Assembly (NCBI RefSeq): GCF_000215955.2
Contig: NZ_AFNV02000024.1
Location: forward strand, 1-64,000
Direction of reading: 5' to 3'
DNA from: Salinisphaera shabanensis E1L3A
GTDB taxonomy: Bacteria; Pseudomonadota; Gammaproteobacteria; Nevskiales; Salinisphaeraceae
DNA length: 64,000 nt
Positions 57,014 through 64,000 of the stretch are shown one piece after another. The notes under the pieces are model-generated. The model saw nothing but the letters and a program-made list of their open reading frames with translations. It searched no databases and had not been told where the DNA came from. Both the position numbers and the translations under genes were made by a program. Each line of letters opens with the position of its first letter. Position 1 is the stretch's first letter.

Positions 57014-58864
57014 CTACCCCAAATTCGTGTTCTGCGACACGTCCGCCTTCTCTCCCGGCGCACGCCGCCCATACAAACGCGCTATGTCACGAGCATAGCA
57101 GCGTGCCACGCGCCGGCGACGGGTCTTGTCGGTGGCGGTGATCAGATCGTTCGCCTGGCTCCAGCGATCGGTGGTGATTGCTACGCGCCGGATCTGGGCA
57201 TGGGCCGGATAGCCGGCCAGCAGTTCGCTGAAACGCGCGAGAAAGAAATTCTCCAGGCGCGAACTGGTGAGACTCGCCGGCGCGTTGGGGTCGAGGCCCA
57301 AGCGGCGGATGACCGGCACCAGCGTGTCGGCCGGACAGCTTACGATCGCGGCCAGCACCGGGCGTGCTTCACCGACCACCACCGCGCGCTCGACCAGATC
57401 GTCCAGGCGCAGCGCCTCTTCGAGCGGCTCGGGCGAGGCTTTCTCGCCCGTGGTCATAACGATGACCTCTTTCATGCGCCCGGTCAGATACAGCCGATTC
57501 TTGTCGAGCCGACTGACCTTGTCGCCGGTATGCAGCCAGCCGCCGGCCGAAATCGTGCGCGCGGTGGCCGCTTCATCCTGCCAGTAGCCGCGCATCACGC
57601 CGGCACCGCGTACCAGCAGTTCATTGTCGGGGCCGACCTTGGTCTCTACGCCCTCAAGCACGATTCCAACGCTGTCGATGGCGTTGTCGTGCAGCCGGTT
57701 CACGCTCACCACCGGGCCGGCTTCGGTGAGGCCGTAGCCCTGGAGCACCGGCACGCCCAGACCCACAAGCGTGCGCGCGACCGGGTACGGCAGCGCCGCC
57801 GCCCCGGACACGGCGTATTGCATATCCGCACCAAACAGACGCAGACAGCGCCGGGCCACGAAATAGCGCAAGAACGGCCACAGCAGATGCCGTGCGCGCC
57901 GGCGACTGCGCCCCTGCTCGCGTTCGAACACCGACTCGCCCAGCGTGATCGTGAAAGCCACCAGCCGGCGCACGAAACGCGGGCGCCGAAGCAGCCAGCG
58001 GTTGAGCTCGATATAGAAGCGCTCGTAAACACGCGGCACGCCGATCAGGGTAGTGATCGGCGCGCGCGCCAGCGTCAGCCCCAGAAAACGCGGGTGACGG
58101 CAGAACGTAATCACCCCGCCAGTCACCATTGCCCGATATGCGTTCACTACCCGTTCGTAGGAGTGCGGCAACGGCACATAGGACAGCGCATGCTCGTCTT
58201 CGATCGTCGGCAGCGCGTCGGCGCAAGCCTGGGCGTTGAACAACAGATTGGCGTGGGTCAGCATCGCCCCGCGCGCACGCCCGGTCGACCCCGATGTGTA
58301 GACCAGACTGGCCAGGGCATCAGCTGACACCGATACACCGGCGCGATGATCCTCTGCCGCGTTCGCCAGCGCCGCCTCAGCGCCGCGAATACGCCCTGCT
58401 TCGTCGACCTCCCCGTTGAATACGAGCGCGGTTTCCAGTTGCGGACAGGTATCGGCTTCGACAATACGTTCGACCCAGCGTGCCTTGACCGCCACCAGCA
58501 CGCGCGCGCCGCTGTCTTTGATCAGGTGCGCGTTGCTGGCCGGCGTATCCGCACAGAACAGGCCGACCGTGACCGCGCCCAGCGCCATCACGGCCTGATC
58601 GACACATAGCCACTCCGGGCTGTTGCGCAGCATGATCGCGACCCGATCGCCCGGTTGCACGCCCGCCTCGGCGAGCACGGCCTGCCAGCGCTGCACCCGT
58701 GCTGAAACCTGCGCCCAGGTCAGGCTGATCCATTCATGGCGACGTGGGCTATAGAATCGATACGCCAGCGCATCCGGGGTACGCGCCACACGCGCTGCGA
58801 ACAGATCGCAAAGGGTGGCCGCCTCGTCGCGGCCGATCCAGTGTTCAGGCCGGGGCGTTTGCAC
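57014..58864 (-). CDS. AMP-dependent long-chain acyl-CoA synthetase-like protein
   Basis: The roughly 616-residue ANL-superfamily enzyme has the adenylation motif YTSGSTGRARGAMLTHAN, the acyl-binding gate QGYGLTEAGPVVSVN, GWLHTGDKV and the C-terminal hinge LTGRMKEVIVMTTGEK. It likely activates a fatty acid through acyl-AMP. The position directly before plsY suggests a link to phospholipid acyl supply, though PlsY uses acyl-phosphate rather than acyl-CoA. The start is uncertain: GTG 58864 gives a 20-base overlap with the upstream peptidase gene, while ATG 58891 or 58909 would overlap it more. Confidence 0.85.
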   Translation of the reverse strand: MQTPRPEHWIGRDEAATLCDLFAARVARTPDALAYRFYSPRRHEWISLTWAQVSARVQRWQAVLAEAGVQPGDRVAIMLRNSPEWLCVDQAVMALGAVTVGLFCADTPASNAHLIKDSGARVLVAVKARWVERIVEADTCPQLETALVFNGEVDEAGRIRGAEAALANAAEDHRAGVSVSADALASLVYTSGSTGRARGAMLTHANLLFNAQACADALPTIEDEHALSYVPLPHSYERVVNAYRAMVTGGVITFCRHPRFLGLTLARAPITTLIGVPRVYERFYIELNRWLLRRPRFVRRLVAFTITLGESVFEREQGRSRRRARHLLWPFLRYFVARRCLRLFGADMQYAVSGAAALPYPVARTLVGLGVPVLQGYGLTEAGPVVSVNRLHDNAIDSVGIVLEGVETKVGPDNELLVRGAGVMRGYWQDEAATARTISAGGWLHTGDKVSRLDKNRLYLTGRMKEVIVMTTGEKASPEPLEEALRLDDLVERAVVVGEARPVLAAIVSCPADTLVPVIRRLGLDPNAPASLTSSRLENFFLARFSELLAGYPAHAQIRRVAITTDRWSQANDLITATDKTRRRRVARCYARDIARLYGRRAPGEKADVSQNTNLG

Positions 58865-60641
58865 GGTGCAACCAGTTCGCGCGCCGCGCATGGGCGGCCG
58901 GATCGGCATGGCTATCGATTCGCAGTTTCCATTCCCCGGCCGCTACGCCAGCCAGCGTGACTTCGCGTAGCAACAACTCGTCGCCGCGCAGCAGATGCAG
59001 ACGTACTACCGCCCCGGCCGGATAGCGGCGCAAACGCGTGGCAAGCGTCGTACCCACAACTTCAATGCCATCGATCGCAACCAGACGATCCTGGGGCGAC
59101 ACGCCAGCGGCCTGCGCCGGGCCATCGTCGAATATATGGGTGACCCGCGGTTGCGCATCGCTACCCGAGCGCAGACCCAGCCGCCCGTGCACGACGGCCG
59201 CGTCGTCGGTGGCCGGTGCAAATACCGCATCGATACCGAAATAGCGCAGCCAATCGGCCCAAGGCGCATCGATGGTGGTTTCGAGATGGTCTTCGACGAA
59301 TACCGACAGATCGAGGCCCGAGAGCTCGGCGGCCAGCGTGGCCAGCCCGTGTTCGGGCACCGGATCGTCGTCGCGGCCATTGCGCTGCCAGAGTTCGCGC
59401 ATGACGTCGTCGAGCGATAGCACACCGTCGGTTTCTACCCGCAGCTTCAGATCGAGGCCGAGCGCGAACTGGGCGCCCTTGCCGTAGTAGCTGATGACAG
59501 CGTTCGGCGTGTTTTCGTCGGGGCGATAGAACTTCAGCCAGGCGTCGAAGCTCGACTGGGCCAGGCTCTGACGATGCCGGCCCGGCGTACGGTCGATACG
59601 CGTGGCCAGCGTCGCCAGCCGGTCGAGATACCCCTGTTCCGAAATCAATCCGGCGCGTACCAGCCCCAGATCGTCGTAGTAGGACGTCACCCCTTCATAG
59701 GCCCACAGGTCGCGAAAATAGGCTTCCGACTGCAGATCGTTGGCCGCGACTGCGGCCGGCCGGATGCGCTTGACGTTCCACAGATGGAAATATTCGTGGC
59801 TGCACAGCCCGAGCAAGGTTTCGTAAGCGTTGCTGCGGGTGGCCTCGCCATTGGCGGGCGCAATACGCGCGGGCAACGCATCGCGCGCAACCTGCAACAC
59901 ACTGGATTCGCGATGTTCCAGCCCGCCGAAGCCGCTGGGCGTGACCTGGGCAAAGAACAGATACTCGCGTGCGGGCAGTTCGTCGAACACAGCGGCCTGG
60001 GCTTCACAGGCTGCCGTCAGGTCGGCGGCCAGACGCTGAGTATCGGCATCGTGGCTGCCCAGCAGCACGAAGGCATGAGACACACCGCGCACCTCGAAGC
60101 GCACGTATTCCACGGCCGCGCCCATGGCGACCGGCTGATCGATCAATGACCAATAGCTCTCGACCGCATATACGCCAAAGCCGCGGCTGTCGACCGCTTC
60201 GGCCGGCAGGGTCGTGACCACCTGCCAATTGTCGATGCTGGTCGGTGCTTCAAGGGTCACACGGCAGGGATCGTGCTCACGCCCGGCCGGACGCAGCGCC
60301 AGCGACGTGAAGTTAAAGAAGGCGCGCGTATCGTCGAGAAACGCGGCACGTACCGATTCGTCGCGCGCATAGAACTCGCAGGCAACGGTCAGCCGCGTAC
60401 CCGTGGGCGTACAGCGCCAGCGCTGGCGATCCAGCGATATGATTTCGATCGGTTCACCGTCGCTTTCGGCTGCAATTGAAAGCAGGTGCCGGGCAAAGTC
60501 ACGAATGACATAGCTGCCGGGAATCCAGCTCGGCAGCGCCAGCTCGACCGGCGCCCCCGCCTCGACTTCGGTCTGCAGCACGACCCGGAACCGATGAGCG
60601 CTCGCAGCGACCGGCGTTACGATGTAGTCCAGCGTTGGCAT
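58845..60641 (-). CDS. M61-family metallopeptidase with PDZ domain
   Basis: The 598-residue protein has the M61 zinc motif HEYFHLWNVKRIRP (HEXXH) with the downstream Glu in WAYEGVTSYYDD. A beta-rich N-terminal domain starts MPTLDYIVTP, and a C-terminal PDZ-like domain (RVTHIFDDGPAQAAGVSPQD, about 500-580) follows. M61 enzymes include glycyl aminopeptidase. No signal peptide is visible, so it is probably cytoplasmic. Substrate is unknown. Confidence 0.88.
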   Translation of the reverse strand: MPTLDYIVTPVAASAHRFRVVLQTEVEAGAPVELALPSWIPGSYVIRDFARHLLSIAAESDGEPIEIISLDRQRWRCTPTGTRLTVACEFYARDESVRAAFLDDTRAFFNFTSLALRPAGREHDPCRVTLEAPTSIDNWQVVTTLPAEAVDSRGFGVYAVESYWSLIDQPVAMGAAVEYVRFEVRGVSHAFVLLGSHDADTQRLAADLTAACEAQAAVFDELPAREYLFFAQVTPSGFGGLEHRESSVLQVARDALPARIAPANGEATRSNAYETLLGLCSHEYFHLWNVKRIRPAAVAANDLQSEAYFRDLWAYEGVTSYYDDLGLVRAGLISEQGYLDRLATLATRIDRTPGRHRQSLAQSSFDAWLKFYRPDENTPNAVISYYGKGAQFALGLDLKLRVETDGVLSLDDVMRELWQRNGRDDDPVPEHGLATLAAELSGLDLSVFVEDHLETTIDAPWADWLRYFGIDAVFAPATDDAAVVHGRLGLRSGSDAQPRVTHIFDDGPAQAAGVSPQDRLVAIDGIEVVGTTLATRLRRYPAGAVVRLHLLRGDELLLREVTLAGVAAGEWKLRIDSHADPAAHARRANWLHRANAPA

Positions 60642-60766
60642 GACGCCTCGCCTTTGGGTCAGGTCTTCGATTCGAAGGCGCGCAAGTGTACGCCCTCGCC
60701 GGGCTGCTGCCCATACAGTTCATATACAGCACATGACGTGCATGCCACCGTCATCAGATACAGAGG

Positions 60767-61198
60767 CTAGCTACGCCGCGAGCCGGCCACGAGGGCCACA
60801 CCACACATGATCAGGCCGGTGCCTGCCAACCGGCCGACGGTAATCGCCTCATCGAGTGCTGGCCAGAGCGCGGCGCCGAGATATACCAGCACATAGCTCA
60901 GGCTCATCATCGGAAAGGCGATGCTCAGATCCATGCGCGAGAGCACCTGTAGCCAGACCATGATGGCGATCGAATAAACGATCATCCCCAGCCAGACGAA
61001 ACCGATGCTCATCGGCGCGACGATGCCGCTCCAGACCAGATTGAAGAACGCCTGAGGCGATTCGATCGGCCCGAAGGCCAGCATGCCACGGCGCATGCAT
61101 AGCTGGCCTGCCGCCATCAATGAAACCGACAGCAGCAGCAAGCCGATGCTCACCCACGACTGCCGGCTGATACGCAGCATCGACGGATCAAGCCGCAT
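60767..61198 (-). CDS. Small four-helix DMT/EamA-type membrane protein, second of a pair
   Basis: The 143-residue protein has four hydrophobic segments (SIGLLLLSVSLMAAGQL; IGFVWLGMIVYSIAIMVW; SLSYVLVYLGAALW; GTGLIMCGVALVA), resembling a single EamA repeat or ArnF. Its start at 61198 overlaps the stop of its partner by 11 bases. The two half-size proteins probably form a heterodimer. Substrate unknown; lipid-carrier flippase or small-molecule efflux are options. Confidence 0.72.
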   Translation of the reverse strand: MRLDPSMLRISRQSWVSIGLLLLSVSLMAAGQLCMRRGMLAFGPIESPQAFFNLVWSGIVAPMSIGFVWLGMIVYSIAIMVWLQVLSRMDLSIAFPMMSLSYVLVYLGAALWPALDEAITVGRLAGTGLIMCGVALVAGSRRS

Positions 61199-61544
61199 AG
61201 GCGAGCACGCCGACACCGAGCACGATCAGGGCAACGCCACACCAGCGGCGCTTGCCCACCACTTCATCCATCGATACCGCCGAATAGGCGACGACCACCA
61301 CATAGCTCAACGCCAATACCGGGAACGCCAGACTTACATCGATATGCGACAACACCACGAGCCATAGGCAGGTGAGCACAACCTGGGTACTCATACCCGC
61401 GAGCACCAAAGGCTGGCGCAGCGGGCGCAGCCAGACATGACCGGCCCGCGCCTGGGCGGCCCGGGTCATACCGTGCTTGAGTAGAATCTGGGCGAGGCTC
61501 GCCAGCCCCACGGCGAGCACGAGAAATATCTGCGAAACGCTCAC
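61188..61544 (-). CDS. Small four-helix DMT/EamA-type membrane protein, first of a pair
   Basis: The 118-residue protein has four hydrophobic segments (QIFLVLAVGLASLAQILL; LVLAGMSTQVVLTCLWLVV; FPVLALSYVVVVAYSAV; CGVALIVLGVGVLAY) and the HIDVSLAFPVL block typical of SMR/ArnE-like halves. The GTG start at 61544 overlaps the HAD phosphatase stop (GTGA). Paired with the next gene it resembles ArnE/ArnF, but no arn genes are adjacent. Confidence 0.72.
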   Translation of the reverse strand: MSVSQIFLVLAVGLASLAQILLKHGMTRAAQARAGHVWLRPLRQPLVLAGMSTQVVLTCLWLVVLSHIDVSLAFPVLALSYVVVVAYSAVSMDEVVGKRRWCGVALIVLGVGVLAYAA

Positions 61545-62203
61545 CAGCGGGCGACTTCGAGCCCCAGACCGCCGACTTGATGGAACAAACGTTTGGAGGG
61601 ACACACGGCGACGCCGTTCTCGGCCCACGACAGCAGCGGCAGATCGGCATGCGAATCGGAGTAGGCGGTCACACCGCGACCATCCTCCGGCATCCCGTCC
61701 AGCGCCTTGATACGCCGCAGCTTCTCGTCATCGCGGCAGTTTTCGCCGTCCATGCCGACCAGTCGCCCACGTGCGCTCCACGCAGCGCGGGTGGCTAGCA
61801 CTTCGTTGATATGCAGCTTTTCCGCCAGACGGGCCACATAGATATCGAAACTCGCAGAGGCCAGAATCACCCGATCGCCTGCCTCCTGATGCTCGCGCAA
61901 CTGGGCAACGCCCTGTTCACGCATGGCGTCTTCGAGCAGTTCATCGACGAACCGATCCGCCCAGGCTTCAACGCGATCGCGCGGCTGACCGCCGACGAAC
62001 GAACGCAGCACCTGCGTTTTCACCCAGGTGCGATCCCCCCAACGCCAGAACCGCAACAAATTCCACGGCAACCGCCAGCTCACACCGACGCTGCGCCGCT
62101 TGCGTTGATAGCGCAGGTAGCCGATCACGAAAGGCAGGAACGTGTCGTAGCGGGTAAGAGTGACATCGAGATCGAACACGACGATGCGCTGCGACTGTGA
62201 CAA
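61541..62203 (-). CDS. HAD-superfamily phosphatase (SerB-like subclass IB)
   Basis: The roughly 220-residue hydrolase begins with HAD motif I, VVFDLDVTLT, where the common Gly is Val but both Asp and Thr remain. Motif II is ILASAS, and the late AYSDSHADLPLL is motif IV. The helical cap region (about 30-110) suits a small phosphorylated substrate. The start used is TTG 62203; ATG 62266 is in frame and would add 21 residues. It heads an overlapping three-gene unit with the two DMT proteins and is divergent from murB. Confidence 0.8.
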   Translation of the reverse strand: MSQSQRIVVFDLDVTLTRYDTFLPFVIGYLRYQRKRRSVGVSWRLPWNLLRFWRWGDRTWVKTQVLRSFVGGQPRDRVEAWADRFVDELLEDAMREQGVAQLREHQEAGDRVILASASFDIYVARLAEKLHINEVLATRAAWSARGRLVGMDGENCRDDEKLRRIKALDGMPEDGRGVTAYSDSHADLPLLSWAENGVAVCPSKRLFHQVGGLGLEVARW

Positions 62204-62341
62204 GACAGTTCTCTTCTTCGATTTGGTTTGTAGCCAGCTTACGTCAAACACGCCGGACATCGACATACCCGCGCCCGCGCGCCCTTGTATTTGCGTCGGC
62301 GTGCATCGACCATTGCTGCTTTGCGCCGTCCACCGTCTGCC

Positions 62342-63355
62342 ATGCGTAAACCCCGCAAGCCCACACCTGCGCAACAACGCGCCCTGGCCCAGCACCTGGG
62401 CGCTGCGCTTAAACGCAACGTGGCGCTGGCGCCGCGTACGAGCTTTCGTATCGGCGGGCCGGCCGCATTCTATGTCGAGGCAAAAACGCCCGAGGCGCTG
62501 GCGACCGCCGTGCGCGTTGCGCGGCGCTTCGATATCGATTACTTCCTGCTCGGGCGTGGCGCCAACATCCTCATGGGCGATCGCGGCTATCCCGGCCTGG
62601 TCATCGCAAATCAGGCCCAGGCGATCGATGTGTACGGCACCTGCGTGACCGCCGCCAGCGGCGCACTGGTCTATCCGGATCTGATCGATGCCGCCGTCGC
62701 GCACGGCCTGTCCGGCCTCGAGCACTATGTCGGCATTCCGTCGACCGTCGGCGGCGCGCTCTGGCAGAACCTGCATTTCCTGTCACCGGCGCCGGCGCGC
62801 GAACGCACCATGTTCATCGGCGAAGTGCTCGAATCCGCCGAGATTCTCACCGCAGACAACGAACGCCGACGCGTGGACGTGGATTATTTCGAGTTCGGCT
62901 ATGACCAGTCAGTGCTGCACTCACGCGACGATATCGTGCTCTCAGCCACCTTCGAACTCGAGCCCGCACCCGCAGAAACGCTCACCCGGATCATGCAGGA
63001 GAACCTGCGCTGGCGTGCAGAACGGCACCCACCGCTGGATAGCGAACCTTCGGCCGGCTCGATCTTTCGCAAGATCGAAGGCATCGGCGCCGGCCGACTC
63101 ATCGATGAATGCGGCCTCAAGGGACTGCGCTGCGGCGACGCCCAGATTTCGCCGCGTCATGCCAATATCATCGTCAACCACGGCCAAGCATCGGCGGCCG
63201 ATGTCTGTGCGTTAATCATGCATGCACAACGCTGTGTACAGGCAGAAACCGGCTACTGGCTAACCCCGGAGATATCGTTCGTTGGCGAGTTCGCCCCGGT
63301 AACGCGCCTGGCTGCCGACGCCCGTGCCTCGACAGCGCAGCCGGCCACGTCATAA
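62342..63355 (+). CDS. murB: UDP-N-acetylenolpyruvoylglucosamine reductase MurB
   Basis: The 337-residue flavoenzyme reduces enolpyruvyl-UDP-GlcNAc to UDP-MurNAc. Motifs are NVALAPRTSFRIGGPAAFYV and LGRGANILMGDRGYPGLVI (FAD), GIPSTVGGALWQN, PSAGSIFRKIEGIGAGRLID, and the late catalytic Glu in TPEISFVGEF. The FAD-binding VGIPSTVGGA and end are intact. With murU and amgK at the other end of the window the cell has both de novo and recycling routes to UDP-MurNAc. Start at 62342; upstream in-frame codons overlap the HAD promoter region. Confidence 0.95.
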   Translation: MRKPRKPTPAQQRALAQHLGAALKRNVALAPRTSFRIGGPAAFYVEAKTPEALATAVRVARRFDIDYFLLGRGANILMGDRGYPGLVIANQAQAIDVYGTCVTAASGALVYPDLIDAAVAHGLSGLEHYVGIPSTVGGALWQNLHFLSPAPARERTMFIGEVLESAEILTADNERRRVDVDYFEFGYDQSVLHSRDDIVLSATFELEPAPAETLTRIMQENLRWRAERHPPLDSEPSAGSIFRKIEGIGAGRLIDECGLKGLRCGDAQISPRHANIIVNHGQASAADVCALIMHAQRCVQAETGYWLTPEISFVGEFAPVTRLAADARASTAQPATS

Positions 63356-63357
63356 AA

Positions 63358-63377
63358 CTGTCATGTTCGCCTGACAG
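63358..63377. promoter_or_regulatory. CTGTCAT element upstream of pstS
   Basis: CTGTCA (63358-63363) and TGACAG (63372-63377) form an inverted repeat 3 bases after the murB stop and 50 bases before pstS. CTGTCAT is also the core of a PhoB half-site, but the second direct repeat expected in a Pho box is not evident. It may be a weak Pho box or a short hairpin. Confidence 0.3.
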
Positions 63378-63424
63378 CCTACGCTCGACGTGTCGGCTTT
63401 CGACCACCAATTCAGGACTATTCA

Positions 63425-64000
63425 ATGCTGACTTCGCTGTTTTCCAACCCGACCCGATCGTTCTTGACGATCGCGGTCACCGCTTTCGCCCTGACCGCCT
63501 GCGGCCAAGGCGAGCAACAGAACACCGATCAGGCCGGGCAAAGCTCGAACGGCAGCGATTCGCAGGCCCAGAACGCGGGCGAAAAATATAGCCGCGGCCA
63601 GATCCGTATCGTCGGCTCGTCGACGGTCTACCCGTTCTCGTCCTATGTGGCCGAAGAAATGGGCGCCACCACCGACCTGCGCACCCCGGTGGTGGAATCC
63701 ACCGGCTCGGGCGGCGGCTTCAAGCTGTTCTGCAGCGGCGTGAGCGAAGACACCCCGGACTTCACCAACGCCTCGCGGCCGATGAAGGCATCCGAGCTCA
63801 AGATGTGCCAGGACAACGGCGTCGACGATATAACCCAGATCATGGTCGGTTACGACGGTATCGTGATCGGCCAGAAAGCGGGCGAGCCCGCGCTCGATCT
63901 GTCACGCGAACAGCTCACCAAAGCAGTCGCTGCCCAGGTGCCGCAGGACGGCCAACTGGTCGACAACCCCTACGCCAAGTGGAGCGATATCGATCCGAGC
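63425..64000 (+). CDS. PstS-like phosphate ABC transporter substrate-binding lipoprotein (partial)
   Basis: The gene is cut by the window end after 192 codons. An AGGA site precedes the ATG. A signal with lipobox LTAC (Cys near residue 22) is followed by a Gln/Ser/Asn-rich linker. The phosphate-binding PstS fold then begins: IRIVGSSTVYPF (phosphate-contacting SSTV), ESTGSGGGFKLFCSG and NASRPMKASE. Lipid anchoring is somewhat unusual for gammaproteobacterial PstS. It should be followed by pstCAB outside the window. Confidence 0.88.
   Translation, partial: MLTSLFSNPTRSFLTIAVTAFALTACGQGEQQNTDQAGQSSNGSDSQAQNAGEKYSRGQIRIVGSSTVYPFSSYVAEEMGATTDLRTPVVESTGSGGGFKLFCSGVSEDTPDFTNASRPMKASELKMCQDNGVDDITQIMVGYDGIVIGQKAGEPALDLSREQLTKAVAAQVPQDGQLVDNPYAKWSDIDPS

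Overview
The window is a core-genome stretch of a GC-rich gammaproteobacterium. The evidence is the block lptD-surA-pdxA-rsmA-apaH, the complete S10-spc-alpha ribosomal supercluster joined to the str operon and rpoBC, and the order tRNA-Tyr, tRNA-Gly, tRNA-Thr, tufB, tRNA-Trp, secE, nusG, rplKAJL. Adjacent amgK-murU, a PhaF-like phasin and an fds-type NAD-linked formate dehydrogenase suggest an aerobic environmental lineage (Salinisphaera-like or pseudomonad-like). The genus is inference only.

Layout. 0-5 kb: a phasin with a histone-H1-like tail, lexA, an OmpA-type lipoprotein with a DUF4398 partner, then murU and amgK (peptidoglycan recycling), divergent from lptD. 5-15 kb: the outer-membrane assembly and housekeeping run lptD-surA-pdxA-rsmA, an unfamiliar membrane protein ending in a degenerate EAL-like domain, a gene-poor gap of about 0.87 kb, apaH, and a DUF481 outer-membrane protein. 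15.4-45.8 kb, all on the minus strand: secE-nusG, rplKAJL, rpoBC, str (rpsL-rpsG-fusA-tufA-rpsJ), S10 (starting at rplC), spc and alpha operons. They are separated by recognisable promoters, hairpins and one clear terminator beyond rplQ. 45.8-47.9 kb: tRNA-Trp, tufB, tRNA-Thr(GGT), tRNA-Gly(TCC), tRNA-Tyr(GTA) and a 178-bp tRNA-derived repeat resembling the E. coli tyrT/rtT arrangement. 47.9-54.3 kb: a LysR regulator and fdsGBAD, lying between tRNA-Tyr and tRNA-Thr(TGT), which are neighbours in E. coli. 54.5-60.7 kb: tRNA-Thr(TGT), coaX, birA (frameshifted at a 7-base homopolymer), plsY, an acyl-CoA synthetase-like gene and an M61 peptidase, tightly packed. 60.7-64 kb: two small DMT-type membrane proteins, a HAD phosphatase, murB, and the first 192 codons of a PstS-like phosphate-binding lipoprotein that runs off the window.

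Most of the window makes ribosomes, RNA polymerase, translation factors and the Sec translocon. The rest serves the envelope (lptD, surA, murU/amgK, murB, plsY, OmpA-like, DUF481), cofactors (pdxA, coaX, birA) and formate oxidation. I see no phage, insertion sequence, integrase, CRISPR array or rRNA gene. The items most worth a second look are the rtT-like repeat, the degenerate EAL-like protein, the regulatory hairpins around the str and S10 operons, the fds promoter with nested inverted repeats, and the birA frameshift. I found no convincing wholly new multi-gene system.
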